A stretch of DNA of 64,000 nucleotides from Acidobacteriales bacterium 59-55 (lineage in GTDB: Bacteria; Acidobacteriota; Terriglobia; Terriglobales; Acidobacteriaceae): NCBI GenBank assembly GCA_001897435.1, contig MKSV01000009.1, positions 186,001 to 250,000 of the forward strand. The letters run 5' to 3'. The first letter of the stretch is position 1; every line of letters starts with the position of its first letter. Below, piece by piece: positions 52,794 through 64,000 of this stretch. The notes under the pieces are model-generated. The model was not told the DNA's origin and did not search any database. It worked only from the letters and a program-made list of their open reading frames with translations. The translations under genes and the position numbers were made by a program.

Positions 52794-54614
52794 CTATTTC
52801 TTGCTTTGCTCCGGAACCCACAGGCCGGAGAGGGCATACGCGGCGTGGATCAATGCAATGTGGGTCAGCGCCTGTGGGAAATTACCGACCTGGCGCTTAC
52901 TGGCCGGGTCATACTCTTCGGCTAAAAGTCCAACGTCGTTCCGTAAATCCAGCAGACGCTCATAGAGAGCAATCGCGTCATCCCTGCGCCCGATGAGGCA
53001 CAGGTTGGTCACCATCCAGAAGCTGCAGGCGAGAAAGACTCCTTCACCGCCGGCAAGACCGTCATCAGTCGTCCTGGTGTCGTAGCGCTGCACGAAGCCA
53101 TTCTTTATCAGGGTGCGTTCAATTGCCTCCACGGTGCCGCGAATGCGCGGGTCGGCGGGAGGCAGGAATCCTACCATCGCAATCCTCAGACACGACGCGT
53201 CGAGTTGCTTCGAACCATAGGACTGCACGAAGCTGTTCAGCTTCTTATTGAAGCCCTTCTCGCAGACCTGTTTATGGATCTGATCGCGCACCTTGCGCCA
53301 GTGGGCAACATTGCCGTTGCCGTCGTAGCGCTCGTGATGCTTGATGGCGCGGTCGAGCGCTACCCAGGCCATCACCTTCGAGTAGGTAAAGTGCTGCCGC
53401 CTGCCTCTTGTCTCCCATATCCCCTCATCCGGCTTTTGCCATACGCTGCAAAGATGGTTGATGAGAGAGGCCTGCAGAGAAGTCGCTGGAACGCGAAGGC
53501 CTTCCTCGGCTTCCGGTGTCTCCGAAAGCGTCTCCGCCACCTCCCCGAAGACGTCCAGTTGAAATTGATCGACGGCGGCATTGCCGATGCGCACAGGCCG
53601 GGAATGCTTGTAGCCGGGCAGCCACGACGCCTCCCACTCGATGATCTGCCGCTCTCCCCAGATGCCGTAGATGGTCTGTACCTGGCCGGGAGCGCCGGCA
53701 ATGGCCCGCAGCAGCCACATGCGCCAGGCGATGGCCTCTTCTTCATATCCTGCCCGCATCAGTACCATCAGCGTGAAGGCGGTGTCGCGCAGCCAGCAAT
53801 AGCGATAGTCCCAGTTGCGAGGTCCGCCGATCTTCTCGGGCAGCGAGGTGGTGATCGCGGCAACGATTCCGCCGGAGGGTCTGTAAGTCAGCGCCTTCAG
53901 CGTAATCAGCGACCGCTCGATAGCCTCTTTGTATGGGCCGTTATAGGTATTGCGCTGCGTCCAGTCGGTCCATAGCCTCTGGGTTTCGGCCAGAGCACGC
54001 GCCGGTGGAACCTCGGGTGGCACATCGGAGAGCGAAGAGAGTGTCGTCAGCGTGAATGTCACCGTCTCGTGGGCTCTGACCGTAAAGTCGCTCACCGTCG
54101 TCATCTTTTCGCCACGCAGCGGAGCCTTGGTTTGCAGTACCACCATGTCGCGGCCGGCAACGGCGCGTAATTCACCATTTGTGCTGGTGACCCACGGTAT
54201 CGTGCGGCCATAGTCGAAGCGGATGGCGAGGTTCATCCGCATGGCGACCTCGCCGCGAATGCCTCGCACGATGCGGACGAGACTGGAGTTCTCGTCGCGT
54301 GGCGGCATGAAGTCCGTGATGCACACTACGCCGTCCGGAGTCTCGAAGGTAGTATCGACCACCAGCGTATGCGGCTTATACTGCCGACGAGTCGCAGTTA
54401 CCCTTCCTGCCGGAGCGATCTTCCAGAATCCATGTTCCCGCGTTCCCAGCAACGCCGCAAAACACGCCCCGGAGGAGAATGTGGGCCAGCACAGCCAGTC
54501 GATCGAGCCTTCGCGCGAGACCAGCGCCGCCGTCTCACAATCGCCAATCAGGCAGTAGTCCTCAATTGCGGCGGCGTGGAGAGGGGCCTTTTTCTTCTTT
54601 TCTCGCTCTGCCAT
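52794..54614 (-). CDS. Glycoside hydrolase family 15 protein (trehalase- or glucoamylase-like)
   Basis: 606 residues. The N-terminal beta domain (IEDYCLIGDCETAALVSREGSIDWLCWP) belongs to the trehalase-like DUF5911 type. The (alpha/alpha)6 barrel includes GGPRNWDYRYCWLRDTAFT, YGIWGERQIIEWEASWLPGY and GLLAEEYDPASKRQVGNFPQALTH. GH15 proteins with this N-domain include bacterial and archaeal trehalases and glucoamylases. It has no signal peptide, so it is cytoplasmic. Beside treYZ and treS it would remove trehalose or trim oligosaccharides. Confidence 0.88.
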   Translation of the reverse strand: MAEREKKKKAPLHAAAIEDYCLIGDCETAALVSREGSIDWLCWPTFSSGACFAALLGTREHGFWKIAPAGRVTATRRQYKPHTLVVDTTFETPDGVVCITDFMPPRDENSSLVRIVRGIRGEVAMRMNLAIRFDYGRTIPWVTSTNGELRAVAGRDMVVLQTKAPLRGEKMTTVSDFTVRAHETVTFTLTTLSSLSDVPPEVPPARALAETQRLWTDWTQRNTYNGPYKEAIERSLITLKALTYRPSGGIVAAITTSLPEKIGGPRNWDYRYCWLRDTAFTLMVLMRAGYEEEAIAWRMWLLRAIAGAPGQVQTIYGIWGERQIIEWEASWLPGYKHSRPVRIGNAAVDQFQLDVFGEVAETLSETPEAEEGLRVPATSLQASLINHLCSVWQKPDEGIWETRGRRQHFTYSKVMAWVALDRAIKHHERYDGNGNVAHWRKVRDQIHKQVCEKGFNKKLNSFVQSYGSKQLDASCLRIAMVGFLPPADPRIRGTVEAIERTLIKNGFVQRYDTRTTDDGLAGGEGVFLACSFWMVTNLCLIGRRDDAIALYERLLDLRNDVGLLAEEYDPASKRQVGNFPQALTHIALIHAAYALSGLWVPEQSKK

Positions 54615-54779
54615 TCGTCCTCATCTCTGTTCGGCCGGCTTGCGATGCAACAGCAACGAACACGGTCCAATCCGCATCTCTCTTAAGAAGCAGTTGGCCC
54701 ATAAACGGTAGGATGCATACAGCAACAATTTATTGAAACGAAATGCGAACGTCCATAAAGTTTTCCGGAATTGAGTTGA

Positions 54780-56824
54780 ATGAAACCTGTTGAAGGCCGC
54801 AAGCGAGTCATCATTGAAGAGGTTCAACCACAAGTAGGTTGCGGCCGCTATCCCGTCAAGCGGACGCTGGGCGATAGCGTCACGGTGTCCGCTGCCATAT
54901 TTGCCGACGGTCACGATCATGTTGCGGGGCGCCTGTTATTCCGCCACGAAAGCGAGAGCGGCTGGCGCTCCACGCCGATGATCGCGCTTACGAACGATCT
55001 GTGGACGGCGACGTTTACGGTGGACAAACTCGGAGCATGGCACTACACGCTCGAGGCCTGGGTCGATCACTTCGGCACATGGTGCAGTGATCTTCAGAAG
55101 CGCCTTGCAGCCCAGAACGATCCTGCGGCAAGCTCGGTAGCCGGCCCACAGGATATCCCCTTGGCTCTGCGCACCGGCGCGTCTCTGCTGGAAAGCGTGA
55201 AAGCGCGAGCTAAGGGTGAGGACGCCAGGCTTCTGGATCAGATTCTTGTCTCGCTGCGCTGGATGGCAGATCAAAAGACGAAGCTCTACGAATATCCGAC
55301 CTGCGACGATGTTACTAAGCTCGTCAACGAGTATCCCGACCTTTCCCGCGCCACACGATACCATCAGGACCTTTCTCTCTGGGTCGACCGCGAGCGCGCT
55401 CGCTACTCGACGTGGTACGAGCTGTTTCCGCGATCCACATCTCCCGATCCCAGTCGCCACGGCACCTTTGCGGACGTGGAGACGCTTCTTCCTGACATCG
55501 CCGCGATGGGCTTCGACGTACTTTACCTTCCGCCGATCCATCCCATCGGGAATGCCTTTCGCAAAGGCCCCAATAACAATGTAGCGTCGACTAAAGGGGA
55601 TCCCGGCAGCCCGTGGGCCATCGGCTCGAATGAGGGTGGCCACACCGCGATTCATCGCCAGCTTGGCACGCTCGCCGAGTTTGAGCGTCTGGCCGCTGCA
55701 TCGCACGCGCACGGCATGGAGATTGCGCTCGATATCGCCTTCCAGTGCTCGCCAGACCATCCCTGGGTCAGCGAACATCCTGTCTGGTTCACCAAGCGCC
55801 CGGACGGCTCCATCCAGTACGCCGAAAATCCACCCAAGAAGTATCAGGATATCTATCCGCTGAACTTTGAGTCTTCTGACTGGGCCTCGCTCTGGCAGGC
55901 TTTGCACGGCGTCTTCGCTTACTGGATCGAACACGGCGTTCGCATCTTTCGTGTCGATAATCCGCACACCAAGGCGCTGCCGTTCTGGGAGTGGTGCATC
56001 GCGGAGATTCACAAGCAGCATCCGGACGTCATCTTTCTGGCCGAGGCGTTCACCCGTCCTCACGTGATGTATTCGCTGGCCAAGGCTGGTTTCACGCAGT
56101 CCTATACCTACTTCACATGGCGCAACACCAGCACCGAACTGCAGCAATACTTCGAGGAGATCACCAGGCCGCCGGTTACTGATTTCTTCCGCCCCAATCT
56201 CTGGCCCAACACGCCCGACATTCTGCACGCGACACTTCAGAACGGCGGTCGTCCCGCGTTCATGCAACGGCTGATCCTCGCCGCGACGCTGGGCGCGAAC
56301 TACGGCATCTATGGCCCTGCCTTCGAGCTGGGCGAGAACCTGCCCGCGAAGCCCGGCAGTGAAGAATACCTCGACAGCGAGAAGTACGAGATCCGCCGCT
56401 GGGACCGGGCAGCGCATCACAGTCTTGCTCCCCTGATCACACGCCTCAATCAGATTCGCCGCGAGAATTCCGCTCTGCAAAGCGACGGCTCGCTGCACTT
56501 TCATCCTGCCGATAGCCCGCATATTCTCTGCTACAGCAAGGTCGCCGCGGGCAATCTCATCCTCGTCGCCATCAACCTCGATCCCACTCAGGAACAGGGA
56601 GGATGGATCGATCTCGACCTGAAACATCTCGCCATCGCGCACGGCCAGCCTTTCGATGTGGAAGACCTTCTTACCGGAAAGCATTATCAGTGGCATGGCC
56701 GCAGCAACTATGTCGCGCTGCGCCCCGACGTGATGCCCGCGCATATCTTCCGCATCACGCGCGAGTCCGGAGCCGAAATTGATACTAAGCTGATCCCAGC
56801 ACCTGCAGCCGCGGAGATATTCGA

Positions 56825-56828
<4 letters not shown>
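54780..56828 (+). CDS. glgE: alpha-1,4-glucan:maltose-1-phosphate maltosyltransferase
   Basis: 682 residues. An N-terminal DUF3416 domain (SVTVSAAIFADGHDHVAGRLLF) is followed by a GH13_3 barrel: WYELFPRSTSPDPSRHGTF, YLPPIHPIGNAFRKGPNN and IALDIAFQCSPDHPWV, with nucleophile Asp in FRVDNPHTKALPFWEW (about residue 392) and acid Glu in FLAEAFTRPHVM (about 419). It builds alpha-1,4-glucan from maltose-1-phosphate. The TreS-maltokinase fusion immediately downstream, overlapping by 4 bp, supplies that substrate. Confidence 0.95.
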
Positions 56829-60202
<3,374 letters not shown>

Positions 60203-60224
60203 CCGAGAAAGCTCATACAGCACG

Positions 60225-61436
60225 ATGGCCTCCACTTCAACCAACATCGACGCCTCCACGCAACCGGCTCCCGCGGTCGAGACAGGCCGCCTTCTCGTCA
60301 GCCTGCCTCTGCTTGCCAACGGGGAACTCCACGCTACTCTGGCGAACCTTGCTGCGGCCTTTCCGGAGAGAACCATTCTTGTGGCTACGCCGTCGTCGCT
60401 TGAGGGATCAGCGAGCCCGGCGCCGGACACGCTTCATCTTCTTGCCTATACGCCGACGGCAGCTTCTGCCATCTCCTGGATCCTTACCGCGGCCGACTAC
60501 GTTAATGCCTTCCGTCTCGCGGAAGAGAATCAAGCCACTGCCTGCCTTCTTCTCGGAGCCGAGTCGCAGTCGATTGCACCCGAGGCCCTTCGCGCCCTCG
60601 CCGAGTCCGTTCTCCATGCCGACGCCGACCTCGCGATCGCCCATTACGACACCGGGCTGCGCGAACTCCTCGTTAACTCCGGTATCCTTTACCCGGTCAG
60701 CCGGGCCTTGTTCGCGGCGCGCCCGCGTTTTCCCCTTGCCATCGATCTCGCTCTTTCGCTGCGTATGGCGGGCAAACTTGCAGCCACGGCGCAGAAGTTC
60801 ATCTCGCTCAATCAAAATGACGCTCTGATCTGGCCGGTTGCGGAAGCCGCCTCGGTGAACTACACCATCGCGGAGATAGAGATTGGTCCCCGCACCATGC
60901 CGCAGCCCGCGGCATCCGATCTAAATTCGCTGCTCGCTCAGATCGCCGGGTCGCTCTTCGCCGAAGTCGATGCCAAGGCCGCTTTCTGGCAGCGCGCCCG
61001 CGGAACTCAGCCCGCGCGCCTGTTTCCCCTGTCCGCGCTTCCGGCCGAAGCCGCCGACATCACTCCCATGCTCGACGCCTTCCGCCTCGCCTACACCAAC
61101 CTGCACGGCATCTGGTCGCTGGTCCTGCCGCCCAACTCGTTGCTCGGCCTCAAGCGGCTCTCCATCATGCCCGCCGAGAGCTTCCACATGCCAGACAACC
61201 TCTGGGCGCGCATCGTTTACGACTTTATCCTCGCCTACCGCCTGCGCACTATCAACCGCGGTCATCTGCTCGGCGCGCTCACACCCCTTTACCTTGCCTG
61301 GGTCGCCTCTCATCTGGTGCTCGTCAGAAGTGGAACAGCGCCGGAAAAACACATTCAGGATCTCGCCGCGGCTTTTGAGACCGACAAGCCCTATCTCGTG
61401 TCGCGATGGCGCTGGCCCGACCGTTTCAACCCCTAG
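60225..61436 (+). CDS. Uncharacterised protein in the glgE operon, distantly like glycosylglycerate synthases
   Basis: 403 residues, starting 22 bp after treS-mak. It is cytoplasmic (no signal or membrane segment). The N-terminal half looks like a nucleotide-binding alpha/beta fold (RLLVSLPLLANGELHATLANLA). The segment HYDTGLRELLVNSGILYPVSRALF resembles the acceptor region of GT-A mannosyl/glucosyl-glycerate synthases (R-x-T-N-x-x-Y-P-L-x-R-A-L-Y), but the DxD expected before it reads LLLGAESQS and is missing. The C-terminal helical part (LWARIVYDFILAYRLRTINR) matches nothing I know. It may be a degenerate transferase or a regulatory subunit of the glucan locus. Confidence 0.7.
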   Translation: MASTSTNIDASTQPAPAVETGRLLVSLPLLANGELHATLANLAAAFPERTILVATPSSLEGSASPAPDTLHLLAYTPTAASAISWILTAADYVNAFRLAEENQATACLLLGAESQSIAPEALRALAESVLHADADLAIAHYDTGLRELLVNSGILYPVSRALFAARPRFPLAIDLALSLRMAGKLAATAQKFISLNQNDALIWPVAEAASVNYTIAEIEIGPRTMPQPAASDLNSLLAQIAGSLFAEVDAKAAFWQRARGTQPARLFPLSALPAEAADITPMLDAFRLAYTNLHGIWSLVLPPNSLLGLKRLSIMPAESFHMPDNLWARIVYDFILAYRLRTINRGHLLGALTPLYLAWVASHLVLVRSGTAPEKHIQDLAAAFETDKPYLVSRWRWPDRFNP

Positions 61437-61516
61437 GCATTGGCCATGAAAGAGATTCTTACCGGCACCGTATCAGAAGGTCCGCAACATCTGTAACGAC
61501 GTAAGGAGAAGACCCC

Positions 61517-62242
61517 ATGTGGCAACAAGTTCACGACTCGCTCAGCCAATCCGCTCACCGAGTGCTCTTTAAACTCGCCAGCTTCCTTCCCGGCCTCGTC
61601 GCCCTTCTTGTCGCTGTCCTTGTGCTTGCGCTGATCGGGGCTGCTGTTGCCGCATTGCTGCGCCGCATCCTCACCTCTGCCAAATTCGACGAGCGCATGG
61701 CCCGCAACTCCCCGGACGCGATCTCCGACTGGTCACCCTCGGGCAGCCCCACGCTGCTGGTTGCGCGCGTTGCCTTCTGGGTCTGCGTTGCGCTGGGCTT
61801 CATCATCGGCATCTCTGCCTTCGATGCATCGTCGAACGGTTCGCAGATCTCCACCTTCCTGCTCCCCTATCTGACCCACTCCATCGGCGCTATCGTTCTA
61901 CTCATCATCGGCAATCTCGTCGCCCGCTTTCTCGAACGCTCCGTGCTTATTGGAGCCGTCAATGCACGCCTGCAATACGCGCGTTTTCTTTCACTCGGCA
62001 TTAAATGGCTGGTGCTGGTGCTGACCGCGGCGATGATCCTCGACCATCTTGAGATCGGCGGCGCCATTGTCGAGCTGGCTTTCGGCATTCTCTTCGGCGG
62101 CATCGTGCTTACGCTCGCCCTCGCCGTTGGCCTTGGCTCTCGTGACATCGTCAGCCGCTCGCTCGAAAAGAATGTCGAGCGCACCGAGTCTGCGCCCGAC
62201 GCCGACTCGCCCGCCCAGCCGGAGACCCTGCGCCACTTCTAA
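61517..62242 (+). CDS. Conserved TM-helix (PF05552-like) membrane protein
   Basis: 241 residues after AAGGAG. Five or so hydrophobic helices (about 22-46, 78-98, 113-135, 152-172, 185-205). The repeating pattern FLLPYLTHSIGAIVLLIIGNLVARFLERSVL and ALAVGLGSRDIVSRSLEKNVER is that of the 'conserved TM helix' units found in mechanosensitive-channel relatives. The MscS beta domain itself is absent. It may sense membrane tension or osmotic stress, which would fit a trehalose/glucan neighbourhood, but this is inference. Confidence 0.75.
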   Translation: MWQQVHDSLSQSAHRVLFKLASFLPGLVALLVAVLVLALIGAAVAALLRRILTSAKFDERMARNSPDAISDWSPSGSPTLLVARVAFWVCVALGFIIGISAFDASSNGSQISTFLLPYLTHSIGAIVLLIIGNLVARFLERSVLIGAVNARLQYARFLSLGIKWLVLVLTAAMILDHLEIGGAIVELAFGILFGGIVLTLALAVGLGSRDIVSRSLEKNVERTESAPDADSPAQPETLRHF

Positions 62243-62262
62243 GCAGTGTTTTATGAGCCGAT

Positions 62263-63591
62263 TCAGTAAGCCGGTCCGGAGAGCAGGCTCCGCTTTGTCG
62301 ACTCATAGAAGCCGTAGATTGCTACGCAACTGAATCCAGTTGCCGGAACGATATAGCCCAGCGCGATGCTGCCTGTGTTCCGCGCGATCAGTCCCATGAT
62401 CGGCGGAAAGATCGCTCCGCCGACGATTGCCATTACCAGCAGCGAGCCGCCGATCTTGGTGTTGCGTCCCAGCCCCTTCAACCCCAGGGCAAAGATCGTT
62501 GGATACATGATCGACAGAAAGAATCCGCTCGCCACCACGCCCCACGCCCCAATCAGACCGGGCCGAGAGACCGCAACCACCATCAACAGCGCATTCGCGA
62601 TGCCATAGAAGCCCAGCATCCGGCTGGGCCGTATGAACCGCATCAGCGGCGTCGAAACGAACCTCCCCGCGGCCATCGCAATCAGCGTTGCCAGCAGATA
62701 GAACGCAGCCGTCCGTTCACTCACCGGCGTGTACTGCTTCATATACGGAATCAGACTGCTCCACGATGAGATCTGCGCACCGACGTTGCAGAAGTTGGCG
62801 ATCACCGCAATCCAGATCGCCGGAATCTTCAGCAGCTCTGCGAAACTGCCATGATCCTCGCCCTCGCCTTCGTGCTCGGACTGCATGACGGGAAATTTGG
62901 TCCGGGAGAGAATGAAGGCGCATAGCAGAACCACCGCGCCGAAGATCAAATAGGTTGGTACCACGCGCATCAGTTCGGTATGCAGATAGGGCTGGTAAGT
63001 TCCCGCCAACTTCATCGCCGCAATCTGTGCAGCATTCGGCTCAATGCCCGAGAAGATGAAGTACGTCCCGATCAGCACGCCGACAATCGTTCCCGGAGGG
63101 TTGAATGCCTGCGAAAAGTTCAGCCGCTGCTCCGACGTGTGCGGGTCGCCGAACTGCGCGATGAACGGGTTTGCCGCCGTCTCCAGCACCGACGCTCCGC
63201 TGCCCACCGTAAACAGCGCGACCAGGAACAGAGAGTACTGATGGCTCACCGCCGCCGGCCAGAACAGCACCATGCCCGAGCCGAAGATGACCAGGCCGGT
63301 CACCATCCCCGCCTTGTACCCCCACTTCCGCATCAGCAGCGCCGCGGGAATCGCCATGCAGAAGTATCCGAAGAAGTTGGCGGTCTGCACTAGTTGCGCG
63401 CTGAACTGCGACAACTGGAAGGATTTTCTGAACTGCTGCACCAGGATGTCCGTCAGATTATTGGACATGCCCCAAAGAAAAAACAGCACTGTTACCAGGA
63501 CAAACGGAAGCATGTGTCCAACAGGGAACACGGGATGCTTTTTGCCATCGTCTATCTTCGCATTGCTGCTTACCGGCGTTGAAATCTGCAT
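62263..63591 (-). CDS. Sugar/H+ symporter of the FucP (MFS) family
   Basis: 442 residues from ATG 63591 with GAGGGATTGGG upstream. About twelve membrane helices. The N-terminal helices PFVLVTVLFFLWGMSNNLTDILVQQF carry the Asn/Asp pair seen in L-fucose permease FucP, and VLETAANPFIAQFGDP and RLNFSQAFNPPGTIVGVLIGTYF are family hallmarks. Members import L-fucose, glucose/galactose or other hexoses with protons. The adjacent, co-directional alcohol dehydrogenase could act on the imported sugar; the exact sugar cannot be told. Confidence 0.92.
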   Translation of the reverse strand: MQISTPVSSNAKIDDGKKHPVFPVGHMLPFVLVTVLFFLWGMSNNLTDILVQQFRKSFQLSQFSAQLVQTANFFGYFCMAIPAALLMRKWGYKAGMVTGLVIFGSGMVLFWPAAVSHQYSLFLVALFTVGSGASVLETAANPFIAQFGDPHTSEQRLNFSQAFNPPGTIVGVLIGTYFIFSGIEPNAAQIAAMKLAGTYQPYLHTELMRVVPTYLIFGAVVLLCAFILSRTKFPVMQSEHEGEGEDHGSFAELLKIPAIWIAVIANFCNVGAQISSWSSLIPYMKQYTPVSERTAAFYLLATLIAMAAGRFVSTPLMRFIRPSRMLGFYGIANALLMVVAVSRPGLIGAWGVVASGFFLSIMYPTIFALGLKGLGRNTKIGGSLLVMAIVGGAIFPPIMGLIARNTGSIALGYIVPATGFSCVAIYGFYESTKRSLLSGPAY

Positions 63592-63615
63592 TCCCAATCC
63601 CTCAATCTCTGAACT

Positions 63616-64000
63616 CTAAACTTCCACCATGATCTTCGTGAACTTGCCGGGGGCATCGCTCCACTCGCCGAGCATCCGCGCCGCCTCTTCCATCGGCACC
63701 ACCGCGCTGACCGCATCTTCCACGGGAAACCGTCCTGCTTCGAGCATCCGTATCACCTCGCGGAAGTCTTCCGGTAACGCATTTCTGCTGCCCAGAATAT
63801 CCAACTCTTTCTGAACGAACAGCCGCGTCTTGTACGCCACCGGCTCCTTTGCATACCCGATATAGACGACTCGCCCCGTAAACGAGACCTCTTCAACCGC
63901 AGAGCGAAAGGTCTGAGGCAGCCCGATCGCCTCGATCATCACGTCCGGCCCGCGCCCGCCTGTAATGGCCGTCAATCGCTCGTGCAGGTCCTCATTCTTC
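63616..64000 (-). CDS. Zinc-type alcohol/sorbitol dehydrogenase, C-terminal part (truncated by window edge)
   Basis: About 128 C-terminal residues. [20 protein letters not shown] and [21 protein letters not shown] belong to the Rossmann half of MDR-family sugar-alcohol dehydrogenases, and the end [24 protein letters not shown] is the normal C-terminus. The zinc-binding half lies outside the window. It is 24 bp upstream of the FucP-like gene on the same strand, so it may belong to a fucose or related sugar catabolic operon. Confidence 0.85.
   Translation of the reverse strand, partial: KNEDLHERLTAITGGRGPDVMIEAIGLPQTFRSAVEEVSFTGRVVYIGYAKEPVAYKTRLFVQKELDILGSRNALPEDFREVIRMLEAGRFPVEDAVSAVVPMEEAARMLGEWSDAPGKFTKIMVEV

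Noticed and set aside
54936..56744. A 602-codon open frame antisense to glgE
   Set aside because: The plus-strand frame contains all GlgE catalytic motifs; the antisense product is Arg/Val/Glu-rich without motifs.

Overview
The window looks like part of a chromosome from an Acidobacteriota bacterium of the Acidobacteriaceae type (Terriglobus/Granulicella/Edaphobacter-like). The evidence is the high GC content, a PadR regulator next to an 'acidobacterial duplicated orphan permease', a very large TonB-dependent receptor with an N-terminal carboxypeptidase-regulatory domain, and a GlgE/TreS-Mak/TreY/TreZ glucan-trehalose locus. The assignment rests on family recognition, not on a marker gene. 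No phage, IS element, CRISPR array or rRNA was seen.

Layout. 0-2 kb: the end of an iron-transport operon (FtsX-type permease cut by the window edge, and an FTR1 permease fused to a cysteine-rich C-terminal domain), then two tandem tRNA-Arg genes. 2-11 kb: housekeeping genes (HAD phosphatase, TlpA-like lipoprotein, GT2 glycosyltransferase, two 6-pyruvoyl-tetrahydropterin synthase paralogues with folE, truB, and a tesA/ybbA/ybbP-like block). 11-15 kb: pectin-side sugar use (GH105 unsaturated rhamnogalacturonyl hydrolase, galK, galT).

16-33 kb is a rhamnose catabolic region: rhaT, lutABC, rhaI, a regulator with an IclR-type HTH joined to a periplasmic-sugar-binding-like domain, a fused rhamnulose-1-phosphate aldolase/lactaldehyde dehydrogenase, and rhaB, followed by gnd and zwf. 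Together these would take L-rhamnose to DHAP plus pyruvate: RhaT imports, RhaI isomerises, RhaB phosphorylates, RhaE cleaves, RhaW oxidises lactaldehyde to lactate, and LutABC oxidises lactate. An exact 20-bp element occurs in the same orientation in front of rhaT and rhaI (and behind the divergent lutA promoter). A 30-bp palindrome lies in front of the aldolase gene. A PadR/ADOP permease pair is inserted between rhaI and the regulator.

33-48 kb: a GH106-type alpha-L-rhamnosidase directly downstream of an in-frame, internally deleted GH35 beta-galactosidase remnant; a putative lipoprotein; a zinc-dependent phospholipase C-like protein; thioredoxin and VOC proteins; a C-terminal fragment of a rhamnogalacturonan-acetylesterase-like SGNH hydrolase; homoserine dehydrogenase; a guanine-deaminase-like protein; a succinate-semialdehyde-type dehydrogenase; and a TonB-dependent receptor with a DUF5666-like partner.

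48-62 kb: the glucan/trehalose cycle. treZ, treY and a GH15 enzyme are on the minus strand. glgE, a treS-maltokinase fusion, an uncharacterised 403-residue protein and a TM-helix protein are on the plus strand. The window closes with a fucP-type sugar/H+ symporter and a truncated zinc-type alcohol dehydrogenase. The recurring theme is use of rhamnogalacturonan/pectin sugars (rhamnose, galactose, possibly fucose), with two pectin-related genes visibly decayed.
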